This document shows positions 41,981-50,564 of a DNA stretch of 64,000 nt, piece by piece. The stretch covers positions 4,095,001 through 4,159,000 of the forward strand of contig NZ_CP048209.1 of the NCBI RefSeq assembly GCF_010119935.1. The letters are read 5' to 3'. Numbering within the stretch: position 1 is the stretch's first letter; the number at the start of each line of letters is the position of its first letter. Source of the DNA: Paenibacillus lycopersici (lineage in GTDB: Bacteria > Bacillota > Bacilli > Paenibacillales > Paenibacillaceae). A program made the translations under genes and the position numbers. The notes beneath the pieces are model-generated. The model was given only the letters and a program-made list of their open reading frames with translations. It ran no database searches and was not told the DNA's origin.

Positions 41981-42139
41981 TGATCTTCCGTATTCAGACC
42001 CAGCCCATGAATACTTCTTCTGTCTTTCTACATTTGCGGCAGGTTTTATTTCTTTCTTCGAGATTGTGTTCCCATTCATGACGGCAAAATAATCGCTTAA
42101 TCCAATTCACGATCAAAGCCACCTCATGTCCTTCCGTAT

Positions 42140-42352
42140 TCACCATTTTGCTTTGACTTCACGATGCAAAACCAATACGCCGTCTGCTCGCTGACTTACT
42201 TCAAGATAAACCTTGTCTCTGTCCCCAATAGCTTTTACAAGCGGCCCCTCGTACGGAAGCTGCTGGTATAATGTCTTATCGCGGTTACTGATAAGCAAAG
42301 ACGAATTTTCAGGAAACAGTGCCCGTTGCAGCTTGACTATGAATTTTTCCAC
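42140..42352 (-). CDS. Small phage protein (70 aa)
   Basis: Product starts EKFIVKLQRALFPENSSLLIS and is mixed alpha/beta with a basic end. GTG start at 42352 behind GGAGG. No family recognised. Confidence 0.5.
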   Translation of the reverse strand: MEKFIVKLQRALFPENSSLLISNRDKTLYQQLPYEGPLVKAIGDRDKVYLEVSQRADGVLVLHREVKAKW

Positions 42353-42379
42353 TCATGTTCCTCCGTGTTCATCCAATGT

Positions 42380-42478
42380 TCATGTCCTTGGCGTTTTTTG
42401 ATAGGGCCACATATTTTTCCCGCCATTCTTCACTTTCCAAATACATACAATTGGCCGCATTGTTTCGCTTCCATCCAA
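42380..42478 (-). CDS. 32-residue ORF with good ribosome binding site
   Basis: A TTG follows GGAGGG and opens a short frame (DGSETMRPIVCIWKVKNG, ending KTPRT). It fills the gap between two small early genes. Low certainty because of length. Confidence 0.35.
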   Translation of the reverse strand: MDGSETMRPIVCIWKVKNGGKNMWPYQKTPRT

Positions 42479-42504
42479 ATTCACCCTCCCATGTATTTGA
42501 TTAT

Positions 42505-42708
42505 TCATTTTGTTACAAACTTTCGCCTCAGTACTTCACCAGCTCGCTGTTTGATAACCTTGTCGCCCTTATCGATTGCTAAACCATAGATGCAAAACAA
42601 TTGCTGCTGGACTCCGGATCTATCTTTCTCGGATCGACAGACAGGAGAATCAAGTGTTTCCTCAAGCTCACGGATGCGTTTCTTAATCAGAGATTCCCAG
42701 CTTGGCAT
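42505..42708 (-). CDS. Small charged phage protein (67 aa)
   Basis: Helical product (PSWESLIKKRIRELEETLDS) with ATG at 42708 behind AGGAGG; the longer frame to 42795 overlaps the upstream gene without need. Unknown function. Confidence 0.55.
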   Translation of the reverse strand: MPSWESLIKKRIRELEETLDSPVCRSEKDRSGVQQQLFCIYGLAIDKGDKVIKQRAGEVLRRKFVTK

Positions 42709-42722
42709 GTACAGCCTCCTAT

Positions 42723-43211
42723 TCAATATGTTGTATGATAGCGAAGCTCCCGGAGCCGGGCATTGCCATACACACTGGCTTGCTCCTGAGTCCATACCGG
42801 CTCCGTCGCTGCTCGCTCAGGCGTCCAGCCACAATCGCGGATGCGGCCATAGAACGTGCTCCGCTTGATGCCATTGGCGTCAGCAAGCGCCCTGATCTTA
42901 GCCGGGATTTTGCGCCGGGTACTCGCTGCCCTCGTCATTGCCTCCTGGCGAGTGAGAGGCGGCGTTGTAGCCGCCCTCTCCAGCTCCCAGCCGCGCCCAA
43001 ACCGGTAGTAAAATGTGTCGCTCGATACTCCGTTTTGCTTTGCCAGCTCGCGCCACTCCGGATAGGAGCGTTGCACTTTCGGCGGCTCGCTGATCGCCCG
43101 ATCGACGTCCCAGCCAAGCCCGCGCACTCGACTCTCCAGCGTTCGCGCGCAGATCCCGCACTCGGCTGCCGTGGCGTAATCCTCCGGCGTGATGTAATAG
43201 TGACGGGTCAT
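42723..43211 (-). CDS. Repeat HTH-like phage protein, paralogue of 40768-41235
   Basis: The 162-residue protein is built of similar units: YATAAECGICARTLESRVRGLGWDVDRAI, LAKQNGVSSDTFYYRFGRGWELERA, LADANGIKRSTFYGRIRDCGWTPERA. Each could be a helix-turn-helix with a conserved GW turn. Starts at 43211. It lies just downstream of the polymerase gene. Confidence 0.6.
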   Translation of the reverse strand: MTRHYYITPEDYATAAECGICARTLESRVRGLGWDVDRAISEPPKVQRSYPEWRELAKQNGVSSDTFYYRFGRGWELERAATTPPLTRQEAMTRAASTRRKIPAKIRALADANGIKRSTFYGRIRDCGWTPERAATEPVWTQEQASVYGNARLRELRYHTTY

Positions 43212-43218
43212 AATGTCA

Positions 43219-45183
43219 TCAGTCCTTACAGTAAAATGAGGTCTCAAACCCGGCGGCCTTCAGCGGCAGTCCGGGCGCCCAGTCGATTGGTTGCCCCATG
43301 ATCGTCGTCATCTCATCCACGTCGCCGAAGCCTACTGGGCAATCGCCGACGATTTCGTCATGCACATGGAGTGGCATCGGGTAGCCGGCGTCGTCCAGCC
43401 GAAGCATGTTCTCGGCGAGGCAGTCACGGGCGATCGCCTGCACCAGGTTCTCCACGAGAGTCCCGCCCCATGTCCGCTGTCGGCTCCATTGACCTCGATC
43501 ATCCTGCGCGAAGAACGTCAGGCCGTCCTTGCCGAATTTCTTATCGTGTTGAATCTCGACCTGCGGGTAGGCGAGGCTGTGACCGCTCGGCAAGTCGGCG
43601 AACAGGAAGCCGGCAGCATACCGGTACTGGACACCGTGTGCCAGCTTAACCGTCCGCTTCTCCCGAACTGCTTGCATCGCGGCTTCCTCGGCACGGTACC
43701 ATAGCTTGCGGATCTTCGGGTTTGCCTCTCGCCATTGCCGCACAAGGCCGTCATAATCGTCCGGCGGGATCTCCTTCTTCTTATCCATCTTCTCCAGCGC
43801 GGCCCGGCCGCCGCCGAAGCCACAGGCGAGCGTTGCCACCTTGCCCGGCGCCCGGTAGCTGTAATTGGCGTGTCCCTTGACGATCGTCTCAAACGGGACG
43901 CCGAACATGCGCGCCGCGGTCGCCTCATAGATTTTGCCGTGACCGAGGAAAACGTCGATCACCCATTGCTCATCGGCCAGCCATGCGATGACGCGCGCCT
44001 CAATAGCGCTGAAGTCCGAGACGAGGAAGCGGCAGCCGTCCGATGGAATAAGCGCGGTGCGCACGAGCTGGGAAAGGATGAACGGCGGCGCTCCGTACAG
44101 CAGCTCCAGCATCTCATGATCGCCACTCCGCAGTGTCTCCCGCGCGAGTGCCAGGTCGCCGTGGTCTTCCAGCTCGTTCTTAGGCAAGTTGTGCATCTGC
44201 ACGTTCCGGCCAGCCCACCGCCACGTCCGGTTCGCGCCGCAGAATTGCAGGATGCCGCGAACCCGATCGTCCGCGCAGATCGTGCGCGCCATGGCGTCGT
44301 ATTTGCTGTTGCTGGTCTTACCCATCTCCTGCCGGAGCATTAGCATGCGACGGGTGTCTTCGTCCGGCGCCGCGTCGAGCAGTACAGGCATGAAGTCCTT
44401 GCCGAGGCCGTCCGGCGTCTCCAGCCCGCGGTCAGCGAGCCATGCCTTCAGCTGTGTTAGACTGTTCGGGTTATCCAGCCCGGTCAGCTCCTTCGCCGCT
44501 TGCGTGAGGCGCTCCGTGTAGTTCTCCGCGCAGATAATCGCTTGTCGGACGAGCTCCGGGTCGAGCCGGACACCTTGATCGTTGATGCGCTGATCGAGCG
44601 CCCAGAGCCGCCACTCCCTTTCCGGCACCGGGAAGCGCTCCAGCTTCCGAGCGACCTCCCGTTCAACGACAACGTCTTGCCGGCAGTACTCCACGAACTG
44701 CGCCCACTTCTCTGGCTCATGGTGCGGCAGATTGCGGGTGCGCTGCCCGTTGACCTTCGTCGGCTTGCACGGAACGGAAAAATACTTGATCAGCGCTTTG
44801 CCCTTGGCGTCCTTCTCCGCTGACAGCTTCAGCACTTCAGCGACGCCGCCGAGATTCCCCGGCAGGCCGAGCGTCAGCGCGTGGACGGCGGAGCAGCGCC
44901 ATTGGGCTGGGTCGCAGTCAATGCCGAAATGCCTCCGGATACACGTCCTCTCGAATGCGGCATTAAAAGCTGACTTGATGATGTTCGGGTCGACCATGTC
45001 CCGCATAACCTGAGTAGGAACGTCCTCGAAGGCTGTCAGATCGACCACCTGCACTGGCTCGTCGTCGTAGGTGTACGCGAACAGCAGAATCTCAAAGTCC
45101 GGCGCCTCGACGTACCGATGAACACCGCATTTGATCAAGTCGACAGAGCTGTATGTCTCGATGTCGATGCGGAGAACGGTCAT
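43219..45183 (-). CDS. Phage family A DNA polymerase with 3'-5' exonuclease
   Basis: The 654-residue polymerase has an N-terminal exonuclease domain (motif RIDIETYS, VEYCRQDV) and a family A polymerase domain with motif A DFSAIEARVIAWLA (about 389), motif B region RAPGKVATLACGFGGG, and motif C VHDEIVGD (about 607). No 5' nuclease domain, as usual for phage enzymes. Its start overlaps the clamp-like gene stop as ATGA, suggesting coupled translation. Confidence 0.95.
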   Translation of the reverse strand: MTVLRIDIETYSSVDLIKCGVHRYVEAPDFEILLFAYTYDDEPVQVVDLTAFEDVPTQVMRDMVDPNIIKSAFNAAFERTCIRRHFGIDCDPAQWRCSAVHALTLGLPGNLGGVAEVLKLSAEKDAKGKALIKYFSVPCKPTKVNGQRTRNLPHHEPEKWAQFVEYCRQDVVVEREVARKLERFPVPEREWRLWALDQRINDQGVRLDPELVRQAIICAENYTERLTQAAKELTGLDNPNSLTQLKAWLADRGLETPDGLGKDFMPVLLDAAPDEDTRRMLMLRQEMGKTSNSKYDAMARTICADDRVRGILQFCGANRTWRWAGRNVQMHNLPKNELEDHGDLALARETLRSGDHEMLELLYGAPPFILSQLVRTALIPSDGCRFLVSDFSAIEARVIAWLADEQWVIDVFLGHGKIYEATAARMFGVPFETIVKGHANYSYRAPGKVATLACGFGGGRAALEKMDKKKEIPPDDYDGLVRQWREANPKIRKLWYRAEEAAMQAVREKRTVKLAHGVQYRYAAGFLFADLPSGHSLAYPQVEIQHDKKFGKDGLTFFAQDDRGQWSRQRTWGGTLVENLVQAIARDCLAENMLRLDDAGYPMPLHVHDEIVGDCPVGFGDVDEMTTIMGQPIDWAPGLPLKAAGFETSFYCKD

Positions 45184-45806
45184 GAAGATACCCGATATGG
45201 AAGAATCAGGACGTCGATTCCTGTATCGCTTGAAAGAACGATCGGGTCGTTCGGCCCACGAAGTCTCAGCGTAACGGCTGTATTAGCGGCTTCAAATACA
45301 GCAAGCGCGGTCGAAAAGTATTCAGCATTGAACGTTCTAAGCGATTTACTCTTCACTGGAGCGTCGCCTATCTTAGCGGACAGAGTAAGGTCTGGATATT
45401 GACTATCAACGCTAAGATAAATGATTCCGTCGTCGATCTCCAATCTGGCTGTTGGCACTTTTTTGCTTAGCCTCACAGCGACCGCGGCAGTGCATTGCGC
45501 GGCGAGCAGCGCTTCCGGAACCTCTGCCTGCGAGATCTCGAACTCCTCAAGAAAGTCTGTAGGAAAAATCCGGCTAAGGTCCGGATATACACCTTCGATC
45601 GGTTGCCCTGTCTTAGCGTTAAGTGTTACTGGCTGCTGAAAGTTGTGCATGCCTGATACCCGGAGCGCGAAATGAGCATTTGTCACAAAAGCTATCCCGT
45701 TCGTCCCGTAGTGAATCCCCTGTAATATGGGACGAGATTCTCCGGTATAAGCAAACAGCTTTCCAAATTTACTAAGAATATCAACTTTAGAAAGTGTTTT
45801 GCTCAT
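45180..45806 (-). CDS. Sliding-clamp-like protein
   Basis: The 208-residue protein resembles a shortened DnaN: LSKFGKLFAYTGESRPILQGIHYGTNGIAFVTNAHFALRV near the start, and FNAEYFSTALAVFEAANTAVTLRLRGPNDPIVLSS ... VLILPYR at the end, like the last DnaN domain. It is about half the length of DnaN, so two clamp domains and possibly a trimeric or atypical ring. Translational coupling to the polymerase supports a processivity role. Homology is inferred by eye. Confidence 0.6.
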   Translation of the reverse strand: MSKTLSKVDILSKFGKLFAYTGESRPILQGIHYGTNGIAFVTNAHFALRVSGMHNFQQPVTLNAKTGQPIEGVYPDLSRIFPTDFLEEFEISQAEVPEALLAAQCTAAVAVRLSKKVPTARLEIDDGIIYLSVDSQYPDLTLSAKIGDAPVKSKSLRTFNAEYFSTALAVFEAANTAVTLRLRGPNDPIVLSSDTGIDVLILPYRVSS

Positions 45807-46201
45807 AGCACCTTGCCTCCATGCCGATGCGGCCGCGTCGCGTTGTAGGCCATCTTCTCGCGGATCGCCGTCTCCAGATCGATGCCGTACAGCCCGCAGG
45901 CGTCGAACACGCGAATCACGACGTCGGCCAGCTCGGAAGGGATGCCGCAGGGCTTCCATGTCTCGTCCGGCTGCTCATAGGTCCGAATCTCTTCACCGTT
46001 GATTTTCTTGGTGTACCAAACCTCGGTGTATTCGTGACCGTTCCGGTGATCTTCCAACGCCTCGGATGCCTCCGAGTGAATAAGAGAGATAATGTCGCCG
46101 AAGCTTCGCGGCTCATCGTGCCATCCTTTGCTTACGGCGTTGCGGTGTGCGGCCTCGACCAACGTGCTGATCATAAATGGTTGAACTGGGCTTTCACTCA
46201 T
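45803..46201 (-). CDS. MazG-like nucleotide pyrophosphohydrolase
   Basis: The 132-residue all-alpha protein has the MazG-type helix motif SLIHSEASEALEDHRNG and ELADVVIRVFDACGLYGIDLETAIREKMAYNATRP, giving the ExxE...ExxD metal ligands. It probably hydrolyses NTPs or dNTPs during phage growth. It overlaps the clamp-like gene by 4 bp. Start at 46201 behind GGAGGG. Confidence 0.85.
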   Translation of the reverse strand: MSESPVQPFMISTLVEAAHRNAVSKGWHDEPRSFGDIISLIHSEASEALEDHRNGHEYTEVWYTKKINGEEIRTYEQPDETWKPCGIPSELADVVIRVFDACGLYGIDLETAIREKMAYNATRPHRHGGKVL

Positions 46202-46221
46202 TGTCAAACCCTCCTGTATAG

Positions 46222-46247
46222 GAAAGGGGATCAGTTACCCAATCCCC
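46222..46247 (-). terminator. Possible attenuating hairpin before the MazG-like gene
   Basis: GGGGAT and ATCCCC pair on the minus strand and are followed by TTTCC. Short stem, so partial termination at most. Confidence 0.45.
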
Positions 46248-46267
46248 TATGCATAGTTAATAGAAGC

Positions 46268-46849
46268 TTAATTCATCCAGTCGTCTTCGCCGTCGACATC
46301 GAATTCTTCTTCGGCGAAGTCTTCGTTTACACTGCTGCGTCCTGCCAGAGACTCCCCATCTTGGACTTTGACGATGTTGTTAAGGCCGACCCCGATCCCC
46401 TTGCTCTTGTTGTCGTAGCTGTAGAAATTAAGGGAGACGCGAGCGTAGCAGCCCGAGTAGACCTCCGTCGTGTCCGTAATCTCAACAAACTTGGTGTTGC
46501 CCACAGCGTCTTTACCGACGGGCTTCGCGATACCAGGCTTCGTGTTGGCATACGCGTTTACATAGAAATGATCGGCGTAATTTGGATCGTCAGGCTTCTC
46601 CTCGTCGCCGTCGTGCAGGGGCAACTTGAAATTTGCAGGCAGCTTGCCTTTGTATTTCGTCATTGCCTCAGCCTTCAGTGCGTCGACGACCGCTTTGATC
46701 TTGCGGAGCGTCTCCTTATCCGTCTTCGGGATGAGCAGCGCGCAGCTGTACTTGAGCTGCCCCTGGTCATTTTCCTTTGGCTCCCAGATATTTGCGTAGG
46801 ACAGACGCACCTTGCCCGTTACTACTTTCGTCGATTGATCGTTTGCCAT
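46268..46849 (-). CDS. DUF2815 protein, single-stranded DNA-binding (gp2.5-like)
   Basis: A 193-residue OB-fold-like protein of the DUF2815 family (VRLSYANIWEPKENDQGQLKYSCALLIPK). It ends with a strongly acidic tail (EEEFDVDGEDDWMN), as in T7 gp2.5 and SSB, used to contact replication partners. It sits in the replication operon. Confidence 0.85.
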   Translation of the reverse strand: MANDQSTKVVTGKVRLSYANIWEPKENDQGQLKYSCALLIPKTDKETLRKIKAVVDALKAEAMTKYKGKLPANFKLPLHDGDEEKPDDPNYADHFYVNAYANTKPGIAKPVGKDAVGNTKFVEITDTTEVYSGCYARVSLNFYSYDNKSKGIGVGLNNIVKVQDGESLAGRSSVNEDFAEEEFDVDGEDDWMN

Positions 46850-46896
46850 GTTGTCAGCTCTCCCTTGTAGTGAATCAGATTAAAAATCAACCGCGC

Positions 46897-47280
46897 TTAC
46901 TTACTGGTCTGCAAATCGATGTCTGGAACGATGGTCTCAGGACGGAACACGATACGGTAGTGAAACGGATCCACGTTAACTGCGTCAGTCTGTTCCACCA
47001 GGTAGCTCACGTTGTCACTTAATCCCAAGAAGTGCTTCTTGTAAGATTTCGGGCCAACTTTGCATGTGACGCTTAGCTCCCGAGGATCGTCATCATTCCC
47101 GAGCGAGCATAATCCCTCGATCGTCAAAAGGTACTTGTCAGTGATGCCGTTGAAGAAGACAATCCTGCGTTGCACTTCGAACGAATCGGCTGACTTGGAG
47201 ATGTTTTTGGAGACGGTATCGGCCTCAGAACATGCAGACAACAGGAGTACGCTCATTAAAAGGACAAAAACTAGTTTCAT
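46897..47280 (-). CDS. Beta-sandwich lipoprotein, candidate superinfection exclusion factor
   Basis: The 127-residue product has a lipoprotein signal peptide ending LLLSACSEAD (lipid Cys 17), then ISKSADSFEVQRRIVFFNGITDKYLLTIEG, which I recognise as the beta-sandwich lipoprotein family common in Gram-positive prophages. Location in an early operon is odd for a lipoprotein. Blocking DNA entry of related phages is inferred, not shown. Confidence 0.78.
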   Translation of the reverse strand: MKLVFVLLMSVLLLSACSEADTVSKNISKSADSFEVQRRIVFFNGITDKYLLTIEGLCSLGNDDDPRELSVTCKVGPKSYKKHFLGLSDNVSYLVEQTDAVNVDPFHYRIVFRPETIVPDIDLQTSK

Positions 47281-48473
47281 TTTTCGAAATCCTCCCCAGC
47301 GAAATCATTTTCGACGCTGTTCACCGGCGCCCGCGGGTCGGTCTCCGGCACGAGGACCGGCTTGCCTGGTGGCTTAATCACAATGCCCTCTAGCAGCTCT
47401 GCGAATTGCTTCTTGCCTACGAGCTTCTCTAGCTCGCCGATCCCGCGCAGCACCGGGTCTTTCAGCAGCTTCGTCTCGTCGTAGCCGGCTGCTGTGAGCT
47501 TGGCCTTCGCCGCCTCGATGTCGGCGATCTTCCGATCACTCCGACCCTCGACCAGCTTCCACCGCGGTACGGCCGTGCCGCTCTTGGCCTGCTCATAGGC
47601 GTATTCCTGCACGTCCTTGGCCCACGTCTGCATCTGCTCAACGATATACAGGGTGTTGCCGATCTCCTCCAGTGTCATGAGACGCGGATCTTGAAACTCG
47701 TGAGCAAGGACCGACATAGCGGCGTCGGCGCGGGCGCGGCAGGTCGCCTTGACCTTGCACCAGCGGCAGTGATCGCCCGACGCCAGATCGCCTTCGCCGG
47801 CATCGGCCAGCGCGGCCGCCGGCCGGACGATGCTCTCAGCCCACGCCAGCAGATCATCAACCAGGATCGTGTCCGTGCTGACGCTGTCAAGTCGCGGCTG
47901 CACGATCGTCATGCGGATCTCCCGTATGTCGTACAGATAGTTGTAAGCGGACAAGGCTCCCAGCGCGTACAGCTTCATCTGCGAGTTACCAACCGCGCTG
48001 ACTGGCACTCCCTTGCCGTATTTAAGATCGATGATCTCCATGACCTGATCGGCGATGATGACGACGTCGCCAGTGCCGTAGCCGTCAGGCACCCACTCGC
48101 TAAAATCCAATCGCTCCTCCAGCAACAGCACCGCGTCCGGCGAGCGGGCGAGCGCGGCCATAAAGCGCTCACTTACCGTCTCGACATAGGACTCGACGGC
48201 GTCTTCCATCTCGGATGAATAGTACTGGTTGCCGGCTACGAAATACTGCATCGCTGTCTGGAGCTTCGCGCGCTGTTTCGAATCGCACGGCAGCAGCTGT
48301 CGCCGCAGCTTCCACTCGCTATACTCGTGAGCCGCCGTACCCTCGTCTGCGTAATCGCTGCGCTTGTCAGGTATGCTCTCCTGCAGCCGGGCGCTCGGCG
48401 GGCAGTTGATCCACTGCGCCGCCTTGGACGCGCCGAGCAGGGCGTGTGCTCTCTGCGCATGCGCCTGACTCAC
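47277..48473 (-). CDS. DUF2800 family nuclease-like protein
   Basis: The 398-residue protein matches DUF2800, a PD-(D/E)XK/Cas4-like family: LLGASKAAQWINCPPSARL, DEGTAAHEYSEW, then GDVVIIADQVMEIIDLKYGKGVPV with the catalytic D...D-x-K. It carries cysteines HCRWCKVKATCRA, a possible iron-sulphur or zinc site. It is typical of the recombination/replication module with DUF2815. Confidence 0.88.
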   Translation of the reverse strand: MSQAHAQRAHALLGASKAAQWINCPPSARLQESIPDKRSDYADEGTAAHEYSEWKLRRQLLPCDSKQRAKLQTAMQYFVAGNQYYSSEMEDAVESYVETVSERFMAALARSPDAVLLLEERLDFSEWVPDGYGTGDVVIIADQVMEIIDLKYGKGVPVSAVGNSQMKLYALGALSAYNYLYDIREIRMTIVQPRLDSVSTDTILVDDLLAWAESIVRPAAALADAGEGDLASGDHCRWCKVKATCRARADAAMSVLAHEFQDPRLMTLEEIGNTLYIVEQMQTWAKDVQEYAYEQAKSGTAVPRWKLVEGRSDRKIADIEAAKAKLTAAGYDETKLLKDPVLRGIGELEKLVGKKQFAELLEGIVIKPPGKPVLVPETDPRAPVNSVENDFAGEDFEK

Positions 48474-48895
48474 TTCAAGCCCTCCAAATCTCTCAGGAAC
48501 GCTCTCCGGTCCGATGCCGGAATGGCTGTCACATTCGGAACGCCATATTTATTCAGCAGCCCCTTGACCTGCGCAGCGCCGACACGCTTGCCGGCTTCAC
48601 TCGCTGCCGCGCGCAGATCGACATCGGTCGGGACGTCCTCGTTGTCACCTGCGTCCTGCTGGTCGAGATGCTCTTCGACATCGTCTGCCTGGTCGTCTTC
48701 CTCGGCAGGCGGTTCTGGCTGCTTTGGAGTTTCCGTTTTCGTCTGACGCTGCCGTTTCGGCTTCTCGGGCTCCGCCGCTGGCGCAGGGATTGTGATCGGC
48801 TCCACACGGCCAGTTGTCAGCCCTGCCGCTAAAGCGGCGATTTTAAGCAGTGCTTCTTCGGCGGTTTCGCTGTTAATGATGATTTGTACGGACAT
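48470..48895 (-). CDS. Acidic linker-rich phage protein
   Basis: A 141-residue product with a small N-terminal helix, a long Pro/Glu/Lys-rich disordered middle (about 35-95) and a conserved C-terminal helical motif (GKRVGAAQVKGLLNKYGVPNVTAIPASDRRAFLRDLEGL). It overlaps the DUF2800 gene by 4 bp. Function unknown; perhaps a replication accessory factor. Confidence 0.65.
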   Translation of the reverse strand: MSVQIIINSETAEEALLKIAALAAGLTTGRVEPITIPAPAAEPEKPKRQRQTKTETPKQPEPPAEEDDQADDVEEHLDQQDAGDNEDVPTDVDLRAAASEAGKRVGAAQVKGLLNKYGVPNVTAIPASDRRAFLRDLEGLK

Positions 48896-48919
48896 GATGA
48901 TCTTGCCTCCTGGTGTATG

Positions 48920-49222
48920 TTAGTCGTAGCAAAGGCTACGGTGTTGCTGCACCTGCTCTTGCATTAAGCTGATCTCCTCGCGCAACCGATCATTTTCGAC
49001 TTCCAGCTCCAGCGCGCGGCGGATCGCGTACGGCCAGCCCTCGCGTGCGGCAGTAATGAATCGAGCGTCCGCCGGCTCAAATCTTCCTTCGGACCATGCC
49101 ACACTGATAAACTGCATGTTGCATTCACCGCACCGGCACGGAATCGAGCTCCATTGAGACGGTGTCGCTGCCTCACAAAGCGCAAGGTCCTCCTCAAGAT
49201 CGCGTGCTTGGTCTTTAAGCAT
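48920..49222 (-). CDS. Phage protein with a CxCxxC motif and coiled-coil end
   Basis: A 100-residue product: helical start, PCRCGECNMQFISVAW in the middle (possible zinc site), and a coiled-coil C terminus (ELEVENDRLREEISLMQEQVQQH). The ATG at 49222 overlaps the end of the preceding gene and follows GGGGGTGG. Unknown function. Confidence 0.6.
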   Translation of the reverse strand: MLKDQARDLEEDLALCEAATPSQWSSIPCRCGECNMQFISVAWSEGRFEPADARFITAAREGWPYAIRRALELEVENDRLREEISLMQEQVQQHRSLCYD

Positions 49223-49418
49223 CGACATCCACCCCCGCCGTCTCGTCGATGCAGTGATGGCATGCCTTAACTTCCGGCGCGCCGGGGAAAGGTTGCAGAA
49301 ACTTGTCATGCATCCGGCCGCCGCACACCTGGCACTCTGCATCGAGCAGAATGACCTTGGCTACCATCGCGCGGAGCTGCCGTTCGAGCGGCCGCGCCGA
49401 CCGCTTGGCGGCGATCAT
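49215..49418 (-). CDS. Small zinc-ribbon-like phage protein
   Basis: A 67-residue protein with CQVCGG and CHHCID spaced by about 21 residues, a likely zinc ribbon. Basic N terminus. It overlaps both neighbours, so it is part of the same operon. Confidence 0.62.
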   Translation of the reverse strand: MIAAKRSARPLERQLRAMVAKVILLDAECQVCGGRMHDKFLQPFPGAPEVKACHHCIDETAGVDVDA

Positions 49419-50341
49419 AGCTGCACCTCGACAAACTCGCCGTCTCGCAATGCATACCAGGTATCGGCCTTGATGGTCTCGCCATCGATCAGCGCGGACT
49501 TAACGCAAACGGGCTTATAGGTAGCGCCGGCCCGCGCCCATTCCGCAAGAGTGATCCAGCTGCCGACTTTACCGCGAATGAGGTTGTTGCCCCGGCCGAT
49601 CGCCGCGCCGACAGATTGCGTACCTTGCAGAGCGAGCCGGGCATGGTTGCCGCTGCTGGCGAGCTGGGTATGGTTGCCGCTGCTGGCGAGCCGGGCACCG
49701 TCGCCGCTGCTGGCGAGCCGGGCACCGTCGCCGCTGCTGGCGAGCTGGGAACCGTCGCCGCTGCTGGCGAGCCGGGCACCGTCGCCGCTGCTGGCGAGCC
49801 GGGCACCGTCGCCGCTGCTGGCGAGCCGGGCACCGTCGCCGCTGCTGGCGAGCCGGGCATGGTTGCCGCTGCTGGCGAGCTGGGTATGGTTGCCGCTGCT
49901 GGCGAGCTGGGCATGGTTGCCGCTGCTGGCGAGCCGGGCACCGTCGCCGCTGCTGGCGAGCTGGGTATGGTTGCCCTCGGAATCGCCGGATTCATTGGTG
50001 ATGGCTCGCGGATCGGTCCAGCACTTTTCCCACAGGAAGTCGAACGAAGCTTTTACAAAACCGGCCAGGCCGAGCTTTGCACCGATGCGGATTTTATTGG
50101 TAGAAATCTTGTTTTCTTCCGTATCGACATCGCCAAGCGCTTCAACTTCGGCGAACTCCGTGACAATGCCGGCATCGTCGATCAGTGGGTAATAATCCAA
50201 CGTGTCGAGAGGGTTTTCGCAGAAATGGAAACCTCTTCGGCAAGCCCTCGGAAGGTCTGTCACCTCGAATACTTCATTCTCCTTGAACTGAAATCCGCGG
50301 CACTGGAACCCCGCGCCAAATGCTTTTACGCCTTTAACCAT
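49415..50341 (-). CDS. DUF7666-like protein with 9-residue tandem repeats
   Basis: The 308-residue protein has an N-terminal domain (about 1-115: VKGVKAFGAGFQCRGFQFKENEVFE ... CRRGFHFCENPLDTLDYYP). About 12 full copies and one degenerate copy of a 9-residue unit LASSG(D/N)(G/H)(A/T/S)(R/Q) follow (about 124-240), then a C-terminal beta domain (about 240-308). The repeats should stack as a beta-solenoid. It is encoded among early genes. Function unknown. Confidence 0.7.
   Translation of the reverse strand: MVKGVKAFGAGFQCRGFQFKENEVFEVTDLPRACRRGFHFCENPLDTLDYYPLIDDAGIVTEFAEVEALGDVDTEENKISTNKIRIGAKLGLAGFVKASFDFLWEKCWTDPRAITNESGDSEGNHTQLASSGDGARLASSGNHAQLASSGNHTQLASSGNHARLASSGDGARLASSGDGARLASSGDGARLASSGDGSQLASSGDGARLASSGDGARLASSGNHTQLASSGNHARLALQGTQSVGAAIGRGNNLIRGKVGSWITLAEWARAGATYKPVCVKSALIDGETIKADTWYALRDGEFVEVQL
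49622..49972 (-). repeat. 27-bp in-frame tandem repeat array
   Basis: About 13 units of 27 bp with the core CTGCTGGCGAGC, coding the 9-residue repeats. Several adjacent units are identical, so copy number can change by slippage without breaking the frame. Confidence 0.9.
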
Positions 50342-50387
50342 TGATAATTGCCTCCTTGTAAGGTAAAATAGCGGTAATATGTTTTGA

Positions 50388-50564
50388 TTATCGTGCGATC
50401 ATTGCGGCTCCTACCCCGCGATGATCGTTTTTCATTTCCTGCACCTTGTACAGTACTTGCATATCCCCTACAGTCAGCAGGCCCATCGTGCTCCGATCTG
50501 CATCACCGTCACACACGATGTTGACCCATGGTATTTCATCCTGAGGCCGTTGAGCTTCGTTCAC
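50388..50564 (-). CDS. Small phage protein (58 aa)
   Basis: Product NEAQRPQDEIPWVNIVCDGDADRSTMG..., ending in a helical segment. GTG at 50564 behind GGAGGTG. Unknown function. Confidence 0.5.
   Translation of the reverse strand: MNEAQRPQDEIPWVNIVCDGDADRSTMGLLTVGDMQVLYKVQEMKNDHRGVGAAMIAR

Noticed and set aside
45807..45959. N-terminal extension of the clamp-like ORF
   Set aside because: Arg-rich reading that lies wholly inside the MazG-like gene in another frame.
49622..49972. CRISPR-like array
   Set aside because: Units are contiguous 27-bp coding repeats without spacers and keep an open frame; no cas genes nearby.
49551..50344. Plus-strand frames with AAAGEPGT-type repeats
   Set aside because: They are shadows of the 27-bp repeat array; the minus-strand frame has the recognisable flanking domains and operon overlaps.
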